32,825 nt of DNA from JAZNOQ01 sp045589215. Its GTDB lineage: Bacteria; Bacillota; Clostridia; Oscillospirales; CAG-272. The translations under genes were made by a program, and so were the position numbers. Numbering within the stretch: position 1 is the first letter of the stretch; the number at the start of each line of letters is the position of its first letter. Below the pieces are notes generated by a model. That model was not told the DNA's origin and searched no databases. It saw nothing but the letters and a program-made list of their open reading frames with translations. The stretch covers positions 1 to 32,825 of the forward strand of contig JAZNOQ010000157.1 of NCBI GenBank assembly GCA_045589215.1, read 5' to 3'. Positions 1-6,573 of the stretch are shown piece after piece.

Positions 1-213
1 CAGAACTGTGAGGTGAAATGCGTCTCGCTTGTAGCGGATGAAAAGACTCTGTGCGAAAGATTATCAATGGATGTAGAAAGAGGTATTCGCTCTGAAGATG
101 TAATTGAGAGAAGCATAGCAAGAATACCGATGTATCAAGCATTGGATACCATTAAAATTGATACAAACGAAAAAGCTGTGGCTGTGATTGCCAATGAGAT
201 TAAGCAGTTGTAA
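1..213 (+). CDS. C-terminal fragment of a P-loop kinase/AAA-type ATPase-like protein (5' end outside window)
   Basis: The reading frame is open from base 1, so the gene starts upstream; the GTG at 13 is probably internal. About 70 residues remain. The pattern (a strand ending LVADE, a basic helix with RLSMDVERGIR, then DVIERSIARIPMY and a terminal strand DTIKID) resembles the C-terminal third of small P-loop nucleotide or antibiotic kinases annotated as AAA family ATPase. In these the Arg-rich helix acts as a lid over the phosphates. The P-loop itself is not in the window, so the substrate cannot be stated. Codon use is AT-rich compared with the genes that follow. Family assignment is by remembered pattern only and is tentative. 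Confidence 0.5.
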   Translation, partial: QNCEVKCVSLVADEKTLCERLSMDVERGIRSEDVIERSIARIPMYQALDTIKIDTNEKAVAVIANEIKQL

Positions 214-372
214 TACTGACAAATTCCAATTTGTCGAGCTGAACAGCGTTGAATGTTGATGTGATTTTGGTGCAAATTTGGTGCAACACTTTATAGGGCG
301 ATATTCACGATATCAAACGGTGATCTTAAAACTCGAAGAGATAATCACCCGTTTGGGATTATTTCGATATAC

Positions 373-402
373 AAAAAGCTCTGCTACGGCAGGGCTTTTT
401 GT
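373..402 (+). terminator. Rho-independent terminator
   Basis: A 12-base-pair stem (373-384 with 389-400, one G-T pair) closes on the loop TACG, with a run of T in the 3' arm. It lies about 160 bases after the partial kinase gene, which it may serve. Confidence 0.75.
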
Positions 403-410
403 TACGTTAC

Positions 411-440
411 CGTAGGGACGATTCATGAATCGCCCCTACG
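411..440. repeat. 30-base palindromic intergenic repeat
   Basis: The arms CGTAGGGACGATTCA (411-425) and TGAATCGCCCCTACG (426-440) are complementary at 14 of 15 positions with no spacer. The motif looks like short dispersed palindromes seen in many gut Clostridia. Only one copy is in this window, so dispersal cannot be shown here. Confidence 0.55.
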
Positions 441-552
441 AATATTTGTGTTCACATCTTCAAAGAATATAAAGTCGGGTGCCTCTGACAATCGATCACG
501 ATTTGCTTTGATCAAAAGGGCGGTTCAATTTCTGAAGAAATGAGGCGTCCTA

Positions 553-581
553 TTTACTTTTACAAAAAATTATGATATAAT
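553..581 (+). promoter_or_regulatory. Possible distal sigma-A promoter
   Basis: TTTACT (553-558) and a perfect TATAAT (576-581) are separated by 17 bases. It would give a leader of about 170 bases for the XRE gene at 762, running through the dyad at 679-703. Confidence 0.4.
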
Positions 582-678
582 GGAACTGTAAGAATTATGA
601 TATTTCTTATTTTGCATCGATCACGATCGATAACACGAGAATTCTTTTGACCATAGATCCTGAGTCCCACTCTACCGT

Positions 679-740
679 CGGTTGAGTACCCCACATTCAA
701 CCGTTGGTGTGTTGATTTTTTATTTTACGTCAGCTATACT
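679..740 (+). promoter_or_regulatory. Promoter with adjacent operator-like dyad for the XRE membrane regulator
   Basis: TTGATT (712-717) and TATACT (735-740) are 17 bases apart and lie just ahead of the ribosome site GGAGG (751-755). Immediately upstream is the perfect 7-base inverted repeat CGGTTGA (679-685)/TCAACCG (697-703). Its position next to the -35 suggests an operator, perhaps for the XRE protein itself (inference). Confidence 0.55.
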
Positions 741-761
741 GATAGCGAAAGGAGGCATCCT

Positions 762-1373
762 ATGGACCTAGTTAAGATAGGAAAATTCATTGCGGAGCGC
801 AGAAAAGCGGCAGGCTTCACGCAGGCGCAACTCGCAGAAAAGCTGAACATTACAGACCGTGCGGTATCGAAGTGGGAAACGGGCAGGGCAATGCCCGACA
901 CGTCGATCATGCTCGAGCTTTGTGACGTTCTCAAAATTACGGTAAACGATTTACTTTGTGGGGAGGTAATTACAATGGAAAATTACAATAAGAAGCTCGA
1001 AGATAATTTGCTTGAAATGGCAAAAGAGAAGGAAGCGGCAGACAAGAGGCTGTTGTCGCTTGAGATCGTGGTCGGCGTACTCTGCACCGCAGTTATGTTT
1101 GCCCTCGTGATGGTTGCGTCGCTTGTTATGATGGAGGAATGGTTGAGAATTTTACTGATCCTGATCGGATTTGTGCCGTTTCTCGTCGCTACTCCGTTTA
1201 TGCTGAAGATCGAGCAGACGGCGGGGTACTATGCGTGCCGCAAATGCGGACATAAGTACGTTCCGAAATACGGCAGCGTTTTTATGGCTATGCATATGGG
1301 CAGAACGCGGTATATGCGCTGTCCGAAGTGTGGAAAGACGTCCTGGCAGAAAAAAGTGATCAGCAAGGAATAA
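762..1373 (+). CDS. XRE-family regulator with two membrane helices and a zinc ribbon
   Basis: 203 residues. An XRE helix-turn-helix occupies residues 5-62, with the typical TQAQLAEKL and AVSKWETG helices. A short charged coiled-coil-like stretch (70-98) leads to two hydrophobic segments (about 100-122 and 128-148). The C-terminal ribbon has Cys159-x2-Cys162 and Cys187-x2-Cys190. The DNA-binding domain is N-terminal and the ribbon follows the second helix, so a hairpin insertion would put both on the cytoplasmic side. This is a familiar but uncharacterised clostridial architecture. The start is set by GGAGG six bases upstream. It has its own promoter and terminator, so it is monocistronic. Whether it senses the membrane state or zinc is unknown. 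Confidence 0.85.
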   Translation: MDLVKIGKFIAERRKAAGFTQAQLAEKLNITDRAVSKWETGRAMPDTSIMLELCDVLKITVNDLLCGEVITMENYNKKLEDNLLEMAKEKEAADKRLLSLEIVVGVLCTAVMFALVMVASLVMMEEWLRILLILIGFVPFLVATPFMLKIEQTAGYYACRKCGHKYVPKYGSVFMAMHMGRTRYMRCPKCGKTSWQKKVISKE

Positions 1374-1381
1374 TACCAAAG

Positions 1382-1417
1382 AGGGGCTGAACCGAGCGGT
1401 TCAGCCCCTTTTCTTTT
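1382..1417 (+). terminator. Rho-independent terminator after the XRE gene
   Basis: Perfect 10-base-pair stem (1383-1392 with 1399-1408), six-base loop, then TTTTCTTTT. It belongs to the recurrent GGGGCTG...CAGCCCC terminator type seen at several other places in the window. Confidence 0.9.
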
Positions 1418-1432
1418 ACGGCGTGATCCCCC

Positions 1433-1461
1433 TTGACTTTTTCCTACCTTTTTGGTATAAT
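1433..1461 (+). promoter_or_regulatory. Sigma-A promoter of the second XRE gene
   Basis: TTGACT (1433-1438), 17-base spacer, TATAAT (1456-1461). It starts about 15 bases after the preceding T tract and lies 58 bases before the start codon. Confidence 0.85.
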
Positions 1462-1519
1462 ATAGAAGATCACGAAAAAACTAATCCATGTACGGCTTTA
1501 CACAGAAAAGAGGGAAGAT

Positions 1520-2443
1520 ATGAAGGAAAGAATCGGCAGAAAGGTGAAAAATCTGCGGCAGGAGAAGCTGCTCACGCAGTCCGAGCTTGCGGGTGACAAG
1601 ATCACGCGCAGTATGCTCAGCCTGATCGAGCACGGCAATTCCGAGCCGTCCCTTTCGAGTCTTTCGTATCTCGCGGACAGGCTTCACGTTTCGCCCGCGT
1701 ACCTGCTTGCCGACGACTCGGAGGATGATATGTACCGTCGGGCGGCGGCGATCGGAGAGATCCGTCTCGCCTATGCGACGGGCGAATACCGCATCTGCCT
1801 CGATCTTTGCCGCGCCCTCGGTTTTCCCGATGACGACGAGCTGAATCTCTTATCGGCGGAATCCTCGATCGCGCTTGCGGTGGAGGAGATCGCGGAGGGC
1901 AATCTCCACGCGGTCGCTGAGCATCTGGAGCGTGCCGTTTCCTACGCCGATGCGACACGCTACAACGCCTCGCACGTTTACGCCGAGGTATCGGTGCTGT
2001 CGCGCTATATCACGCGGTTTTCGGAGGCGTTTTACTCGGGTGTCGAGACGCTCGCGACCGAAAAGGGGGTGCCGCTTTCCGCGGCATCGGCAGATCCCTT
2101 TTGCGCGTATGCGTTGATCGTTGACGCGCTCGAACGTGAGGAGGTGCCGCCTGCGGAATTCCGCCGTGTAAGCACCGAGGCGCGCTCGGCGCTGCAGGTC
2201 AACGCGCCCCTTCTCGCGATGCACGTCGAGGTGCTTCTCCTCATAAGGGAGGGAGATCACGCGGGGGCTTTCGAGGCGATCCGCGCGGTTCTCGGAGAGG
2301 GGGAGCGGCTTCCCGTTCCCGTTCTTTACGAGATCTTCCGCGATCAGGAGATCTGCGCGAGAGAGGCGGGCGACTACAAGGGTGCTTACGAGTCGGCGAG
2401 CGCAAAGCACGATCTCTTCTCCCGCCTTCTTTCGGAGTTCTGA
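1520..2443 (+). CDS. XRE-family regulator with helical (TPR-like) C-terminal body
   Basis: 307 residues. Residues 5-65 are an XRE helix-turn-helix (LTQSELAG...TRSMLSLIEHG...PSLSSLSYLADRL). The remaining ~235 residues are almost entirely amphipathic helices of TPR style. This is the layout of Rgg/PlcR/RapA-like cytoplasmic regulators in which a repeat domain binds a peptide or partner protein. No peptide gene was found beside it, so a peptide ligand is only a possibility. The ATG at 1520 follows AGAGGGA (1509-1515). It converges on the CDF gene with only six bases between stop codons and no visible terminator, so transcripts may run into each other. Confidence 0.8.
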   Translation: MKERIGRKVKNLRQEKLLTQSELAGDKITRSMLSLIEHGNSEPSLSSLSYLADRLHVSPAYLLADDSEDDMYRRAAAIGEIRLAYATGEYRICLDLCRALGFPDDDELNLLSAESSIALAVEEIAEGNLHAVAEHLERAVSYADATRYNASHVYAEVSVLSRYITRFSEAFYSGVETLATEKGVPLSAASADPFCAYALIVDALEREEVPPAEFRRVSTEARSALQVNAPLLAMHVEVLLLIREGDHAGAFEAIRAVLGEGERLPVPVLYEIFRDQEICAREAGDYKGAYESASAKHDLFSRLLSEF

Positions 2444-2449
2444 CGGGGA

Positions 2450-3346
2450 TCACGCGCCGTTTTTCGGAACGACCGTGACCGTACAGCCCTTGACGTCGGG
2501 TAGGGAAGAAAGGATGCATTCGCGCGCCCGAAGGACGATCGGTGTGCATTCGGACAGCGTCAGCGAGGCGTCGAGCATCAGCTCTGCTTCGACATAAATG
2601 CGCGAGCCGAAAAGACGGGTGTAAAGCTTTTCGACCGATACGACCCCGTCAACGCTTTTGACGGCGTCATAGATCTGCGCCTCAATTTCTTCGTCTGCCG
2701 AGCGGTCGATCAGTTGCATCGCCGCCTCTCTGAAGATGCTGTATGCGGCGTGCAGGAGAAAGCCTGCGATGACGATCGATGCAAGCAGCTCGAACACCCC
2801 GAAGCCGAGGAGCGCCATTACGATCCCGAGAAGTGCCGCGAGAGACGCGAGTGCGTCCGAGATCTGATGCAGAGCCTCCGCGCGGAGGGAGGTCGAACGG
2901 ATCCTTTTGGCGACCGCGCTCATATAGCGTGACAGCGCGAGCTTTACAGCGACCGAGAGGAACGCGACGACGGCGGCTGCCGTTTCGGGGGGCGACGTGT
3001 CGAGATAGGCGCGTGACAGAACGCCGCGCACGGCGGAGACTCCGATCGTGAGCCCCGTCATGAGAAGCACGCCCGAAAGCAGGATCGACGCGAGGCATTC
3101 AAACCGCTCGTGCCCGTACGGATGTGCTTTGTCGGGGGATCTCTCGGACAGGCGAAGTCCGACGAGGAGGATCAACGTGCTGAAGAGATCGGCTGCCGAA
3201 TGGGCGGCATCCGACACGAGCGAGGGTGCAGAGCAAAGAATGCCGCACAGGAGCTTTACTGCGGCAAGCACGAGATTTGTAACGATGCTTGCGACCGAGG
3301 CAGACACCCCTGTGGGGGTTCGTGCCCTTTTATCACATTTTGACAT
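2450..3346 (-). CDS. Cation diffusion facilitator (CDF) family metal exporter
   Basis: 298 residues from the chosen start. The protein has the CDF order: a first helix pair with SDAAHSAADLFST (metal-site Asp/His/Asp), the cytoplasmic HPYGHERFE motif, further helices, a second metal motif in ALHQISDALAS, and a C-terminal ferredoxin-like dimerisation domain (about 200-298). CDF proteins exchange Zn, Mn, Fe, Co or Ni for protons across the inner membrane; the metal cannot be read from the sequence. The frame extends to an upstream ATG at 3379, but the ATG at 3346 has GGAG six bases ahead (within ATGGAGACGATT), so it is preferred. The leader contains a hairpin (3361-3378) and a large nested inverted repeat (3392-3452). 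Confidence 0.88.
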   Translation of the reverse strand: MSKCDKRARTPTGVSASVASIVTNLVLAAVKLLCGILCSAPSLVSDAAHSAADLFSTLILLVGLRLSERSPDKAHPYGHERFECLASILLSGVLLMTGLTIGVSAVRGVLSRAYLDTSPPETAAAVVAFLSVAVKLALSRYMSAVAKRIRSTSLRAEALHQISDALASLAALLGIVMALLGFGVFELLASIVIAGFLLHAAYSIFREAAMQLIDRSADEEIEAQIYDAVKSVDGVVSVEKLYTRLFGSRIYVEAELMLDASLTLSECTPIVLRARECILSSLPDVKGCTVTVVPKNGA

Positions 3347-3391
3347 AATCGTCTCCATTCTGCCGCCCTGCGGCGGCACAAATGTATTTTG

Positions 3392-3452
3392 AAATCAACC
3401 CGGGTCGCTCTGCGGCAAAAATGGGATCGGGTCCCATTTTTAGGGTTGATTT
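3392..3452. repeat. 61-base nested inverted repeat
   Basis: Outer arms AAATCAACCC (3392-3401) and GGGTTGATTT (3443-3452) pair perfectly. Inner arms AAAAATGGGA (3417-3426) and TCCCATTTTT (3432-3441) also pair perfectly around the loop TCGGG. The inner hairpin has A/T runs on both sides, so it would look like a terminator in either direction. It may be a miniature mobile repeat or a structured leader of the CDF gene. Confidence 0.7.
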
Positions 3453-3581
3453 GTGCGTGAAACAGTGAGCTTCGGGTATAAACGCACTGAATTTTCACGC
3501 TGAGGCCTTTCCCGAGCGAAGCTCTTTCGATGCGGATTTTTGCATTGGGAGACGCGCGGATGGACGGTCTCCGAACACAGT

Positions 3582-3631
3582 ATATGCGCCATAATTCGCC
3601 GCGGTCACCGCGTTTTCGCGAATATGCGCCA
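3582..3631. promoter_or_regulatory. Paired direct repeats flanking a palindrome upstream of the Rrf2 gene
   Basis: ATATGCGCCA occurs exactly at 3582-3591 and 3622-3631, 40 bases apart. Between them are ATTCGC/GCGAAT arms and the palindrome GCGGT-C-ACCGC. The block lies just upstream of a DNA-binding protein gene and could be its own operator; this is inference. Confidence 0.4.
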
Positions 3632-3655
3632 AGGAAGAAAGGACGGTATCACCGT

Positions 3656-4072
3656 ATGATGATGGTATCCGCAAAGGGGCGGTACGCCCTTCGCATTCTG
3701 ATCGAGCTTGCACGGAGCGGCGGCGACGGATTTCTGTCGCTCAAAACGATCGCCGAGCGGCAAAAGGCGCCGATCAAATATCTGGAAGCGATCGTTGCGC
3801 TTCTCAATCGGGCGGGGATGGTGGAATCCCTGCGCGGAAAGGAGGGCGGCTACCGCCTGACGCGCGATCCTTCCGATTATAACGTATTCGAGGTCTTACG
3901 CCTCACCGAGGAGAGTATGGCACCCGTGGCTTGCCTTGGAAAGGGAGAGGTCCCCGACTGCGATCACGCGGACGGGTGTGTCACGCTTCCGATGTGGCAG
4001 AAGCTCGACACCTTGATCGAGGAGTATCTCACGACCGTCTCCTTGCAGGATTTGTTGGATGGGACGGTTTGA
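3656..4072 (+). CDS. Rrf2-family regulator, IscR-like
   Basis: 139 residues from the first of three consecutive ATG codons (3656, 3659, 3662); the family usually begins M(I/V)S-KGRYALR, which fits here, so the longer frame from 3530 is not used. A winged helix-turn-helix fills residues 1-85, with the GKEGGYRL wing. Cys93, Cys102 and Cys108 correspond in place to the three [2Fe-2S] ligands of E. coli IscR (C92, C98, C104), though the first spacing is longer. The gene lies directly upstream of iscS and iscU. The likely role is a cluster-sensing repressor of Fe-S assembly, by analogy. A ribosome site AAGGA sits 12 bases upstream. Confidence 0.85.
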   Translation: MMMVSAKGRYALRILIELARSGGDGFLSLKTIAERQKAPIKYLEAIVALLNRAGMVESLRGKEGGYRLTRDPSDYNVFEVLRLTEESMAPVACLGKGEVPDCDHADGCVTLPMWQKLDTLIEEYLTTVSLQDLLDGTV

Positions 4073-4100
4073 CGGTCGGAGGGCGGGATTTTTTGGTATA

Positions 4101-4164
4101 AAATCCGCAAAAATCCGCAAAACGGCTAAACCCTATTGACAAGGTAGGAATTATGTGCTATAAT
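4101..4164 (+). promoter_or_regulatory. Consensus sigma-A promoter of iscS with upstream tandem repeat
   Basis: TTGACA (4136-4141), 17-base spacer, TATAAT (4159-4164): a perfect consensus promoter. Two tandem copies of AAATCCGCAA (4101-4120) stand just upstream, and CCTA/TAGG half sites (4133-4136, 4145-4148) bracket the -35. A promoter this strong would need repression; the adjacent Rrf2 protein is the obvious candidate (inference). Confidence 0.8.
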
Positions 4165-4260
4165 AAAAATGCAGAAAAAAAGCCCCACCCGACAAAGGCG
4201 GGAGGGCGCATTTCAAAGGCATTTGAGCCGTCCCTCGGGGCGGCGGAACGGAGATAGATC

Positions 4261-5454
4261 ATGAAGGAAATTTATGTGGACAATGCGGCAACGACGAAGA
4301 CAAGCCGTACCGCGATCGAGGCAATGCTGCCGTATTTTGACGTGACGTACGGCAACCCGTCGAGCCTTCACTCGGTGGGACAGAGAGCGGCGGAGGCACT
4401 CGCAGAGGCGAGAGGGATCGTCGCAGAATGTCTCGGTGCAGATCCGAAGGAGATCATTTTCACGTCGGGCGGCAGTGAAGCGGACAATCAGGCGCTTCTT
4501 ACGATCGCGAAGATCGGTCGCCGCCAAGGGAAAAAGCATATCATTTCGACGGCGTTCGAGCATCACGCGGTCCTGCACACCCTGAAGGCACTTGAGCAGG
4601 ACGGCTTTGAGATCACGCTGCTCGACGTTCATAAGAACGGACTTGTGACCGCGGAGGAGGTCAGGGAGGCGATCCGTCCCGACACCTGCGGCGTCAGCAT
4701 TATGTATGCGAACAACGAGATCGGTACGATCCAGCCCATCCGTGAGATCGGCGCGGTCTGCCGTGAGAAAAAGGTGCTGTTCCACACCGATGCGGTGCAG
4801 GCGGTCGGACATCTGCACGTCAACGTGAAGGACGATAACGTCGATATGCTCTCTCTTTCGGGACATAAGTTCGGCGGCCCGAAGGGGGTCGGTCTGCTTT
4901 ACGCCCGTAAGGGCTTGCTCCTCCAGAACCTGATCCACGGCGGAGCGCAGGAGAGAGGAAAGCGCGCGGGAACCGAAAACATCGCGTCGATCATGGGTAT
5001 GGCACACGCACTGCGTGAGGCAACTATGCATCTCGACGAAAACGCCGAGAGGATCACCCGTATGCGCGACCGTCTGATCGACGGGATCGAGGCGGCTATC
5101 CCGCACTGCGAGCTAAACGGCGACAGGACGCACCGCCTTCCCGGAAACGTCAGCTTTTGCTTTGAGGGGATCGAGGGCGAGGCACTGCTTCTCCTTCTCG
5201 ATATGCACGGAATCTGCGCGTCGTCGGGCTCTGCCTGCACGTCGGGATCGCTTGATCCGAGCCACGTGCTTCTTGCGATCGGCAGACCGCACGAGGTCGC
5301 ACACGGATCTCTCCGTCTCAGCCTCTCGCACGAGAACACCGACGAGGAGGTCGACACGATCCTTCGTGCGCTTCCCGAGGTCGTTTCCACGCTCCGCGGT
5401 ATGTCTCCCGTTTGGAGAGACCTCCAGAACGGCAAGCGGCAATATATCATTTGA
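4261..5454 (+). CDS. iscS: Cysteine desulfurase (IscS/NifS class)
   Basis: 397 residues, normal for the family. It is a fold-type I PLP enzyme that releases sulfur from cysteine as an enzyme-bound persulfide. Visible landmarks: N-terminal YVDNAATT, TSGGSEADN phosphate loop, the AFEHHAVL stretch, the PLP lysine in SGHKFGGPKG (Lys203), RAGTEN, and the persulfide cysteine in GSACTSG (Cys326, matching E. coli Cys328). The start is preceded by GGAGA. The 5' UTR of about 90 bases carries GC-rich hairpins, including one with loop CTCG just before the ribosome site. iscU follows 28 bases later, forming a regulator-desulfurase-scaffold locus for Fe-S clusters. Confidence 0.95.
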   Translation: MKEIYVDNAATTKTSRTAIEAMLPYFDVTYGNPSSLHSVGQRAAEALAEARGIVAECLGADPKEIIFTSGGSEADNQALLTIAKIGRRQGKKHIISTAFEHHAVLHTLKALEQDGFEITLLDVHKNGLVTAEEVREAIRPDTCGVSIMYANNEIGTIQPIREIGAVCREKKVLFHTDAVQAVGHLHVNVKDDNVDMLSLSGHKFGGPKGVGLLYARKGLLLQNLIHGGAQERGKRAGTENIASIMGMAHALREATMHLDENAERITRMRDRLIDGIEAAIPHCELNGDRTHRLPGNVSFCFEGIEGEALLLLLDMHGICASSGSACTSGSLDPSHVLLAIGRPHEVAHGSLRLSLSHENTDEEVDTILRALPEVVSTLRGMSPVWRDLQNGKRQYII

Positions 5455-5482
5455 CAAGGAACAGCTTTAAGGAGATAGAACT

Positions 5483-5923
5483 ATGCTTTACAGTGAAAAG
5501 GTAATGGACCATTTTATGCACCCCCGCAACGTGGGTGTGATCGAGAATGCCGACGGTGTCGGTGAGGTCGGCAACGCAAAGTGCGGCGACATTATGAAAA
5601 TTTATCTGAAGATCGAGAACGACATCGTCGTTGACGTCAAGTTCGAGACCTTCGGATGCGGCTCTGCGATCGCATCAAGCTCGATGGCGACCGAGATGAT
5701 CATGGGAAAGCCGATCTCTGAGGTGATGGAGCTGACGAACAAGGCGGTCACCGAGGCTCTCGGCGGACTTCCCGCGCACAAGATCCACTGCTCGGTGCTT
5801 GCCGAGGAGGCGATCCGTCTCGCGCTGAGAGATTACTTCGACAAGAACAACATCCCCTACGACAAGGCGGATTTCCCCGATCCGAAGGACGATCACCACG
5901 ATCACGCGGAAGAGGAAGAATAA
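5483..5923 (+). CDS. iscU: Fe-S cluster assembly scaffold IscU/NifU N-terminal type
   Basis: 146 residues. The scaffold builds [2Fe-2S] clusters from IscS sulfur and hands them on. The three ligand cysteines are in NAKCGD (Cys34), FGCGSA (Cys59) and HCSVLA (Cys103). The YSEKVMDHFMHPRNVG start is characteristic of the family. An acidic, His-rich tail (PKDDHHDHAEEEE) extends beyond the usual fold; such tails are common in clostridial and archaeal members and may bind metal. AAGGAGA lies 6-7 bases before the ATG. It is co-oriented with iscS 28 bases upstream. Confidence 0.93.
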   Translation: MLYSEKVMDHFMHPRNVGVIENADGVGEVGNAKCGDIMKIYLKIENDIVVDVKFETFGCGSAIASSSMATEMIMGKPISEVMELTNKAVTEALGGLPAHKIHCSVLAEEAIRLALRDYFDKNNIPYDKADFPDPKDDHHDHAEEEE

Positions 5924-5988
5924 GCTCGGCGTTTCTCTCATAAACTGTTAAAAGTGCCGCGAGCGTTGCGGCAGAACGGAGGTAACTT

Positions 5989-6522
5989 ATGAACGTAACA
6001 CTTTACGGAGCGGCGAGCGATGCGATCGACCGCATTTATATCGACCGTGTGGAGGAGCTTGGATACGAGCTTGCGAAGGCAGGACACACGATGGTGTTCG
6101 GCGGCGGCTCGTCGGGACTGATGGGCGCGGCGGCGCGCGGAATGAAAAAGGGCAAAGGACATATCATCGGCGTTGTTCCGCATTTTATGCATGAATTTGA
6201 GCCTGTGTTTCCTGCGTGCAGTGAGCTGATCAATACCGAGACGATGGCAGACCGTAAGGATGAGATGGAGGCGCGCGCGGATGCGTTTATCATCGTTCCG
6301 GGCGGCATCGGTACCTTTGACGAGCTGTTTCAGATCCTCACCCTGAAGGTGCTGAAGCAGCACGATAAGCCGATCATTCTCTACAACATCAACGGCTTCT
6401 GGGACAGTATGCTTGCGGTGATCGGAACCGATATCTTCAAGGGCTTTATCTCGAAAACCGTGGCGGACGGCTTCGTGCTGTGCGAAACGCCCGAATCGGT
6501 GATGCGGGTACTGAAGGCATAA
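5989..6522 (+). CDS. LOG-family (TIGR00730) Rossmann-fold nucleotide hydrolase
   Basis: 177 residues, typical length. The family signature PGGIGTFDE (104-112) and the upstream MADRKDEM helix identify the LOG/YvdD type, whose members hydrolyse nucleoside 5'-monophosphates such as cytokinin riboside phosphates to base and ribose phosphate. The GGGSSGLMG loop (38-46) binds phosphate. In bacteria without cytokinins the real substrate is uncertain. It sits 65 bases after iscU, behind a small hairpin (TGCCGC/GCGGCA) and an ACGGAGG ribosome site, and probably shares the isc transcript. It ends at a strong terminator shared with putP. Confidence 0.88.
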   Translation: MNVTLYGAASDAIDRIYIDRVEELGYELAKAGHTMVFGGGSSGLMGAAARGMKKGKGHIIGVVPHFMHEFEPVFPACSELINTETMADRKDEMEARADAFIIVPGGIGTFDELFQILTLKVLKQHDKPIILYNINGFWDSMLAVIGTDIFKGFISKTVADGFVLCETPESVMRVLKA

Positions 6523-6538
6523 GCAAAAAAATAAGAAT

Positions 6539-6572
6539 AGGGGCTGAGTCACAATTGACTCAGCCCCTTAAA
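6539..6572. terminator. Bidirectional terminator between the LOG gene and putP
   Basis: Perfect 11-base-pair stem (6540-6550 with 6557-6567), loop ACAATT. An A-rich run on the left gives a T tract for minus-strand transcripts and a T/A-rich stretch follows on the right, fitting two converging genes. Confidence 0.88.
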
Positions 6573-6573
6573 A

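Larger units (their letters stand above)
214..761. other. 548-base AT-rich spacer with repeats, terminator and promoters, no gene
   Basis: No convincing coding frame. In order it holds: an 11-base-period direct repeat TTTGGTGCAA (266-275 and 277-286); an imperfect hairpin (315-324 with 344-354, one bulge); a terminator hairpin (373-400); a palindromic intergenic repeat (411-440); a possible promoter (553-581); a short palindrome ATCGATC-AC-GATCGAT near 617-632; a dyad CGGTTGA-N11-TCAACCG (679-703); and the promoter of the XRE gene (712-740). Confidence 0.7.
3347..3655. other. 309-base divergent spacer between the CDF gene and the Rrf2 gene
   Basis: No gene. It contains a GC-rich hairpin (3361-3378), a nested perfect inverted repeat (3392-3452), the pair GTGCGT/ACGCAC (about 3453-3486) and a repeat cluster upstream of the Rrf2 gene (3582-3631). 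No convincing -35/-10 pair was found for either gene. Confidence 0.6.

Noticed and set aside
2382..2597. Small plus-strand frame spanning the XRE/CDF junction
   Set aside because: Overlaps the ends of both real genes, no ribosome site and no family resemblance.
4213..5106. 297-residue open frame on the minus strand opposite iscS
   Set aside because: Mirror of a high-GC real gene; no family resemblance and iscS is unmistakable on the other strand.
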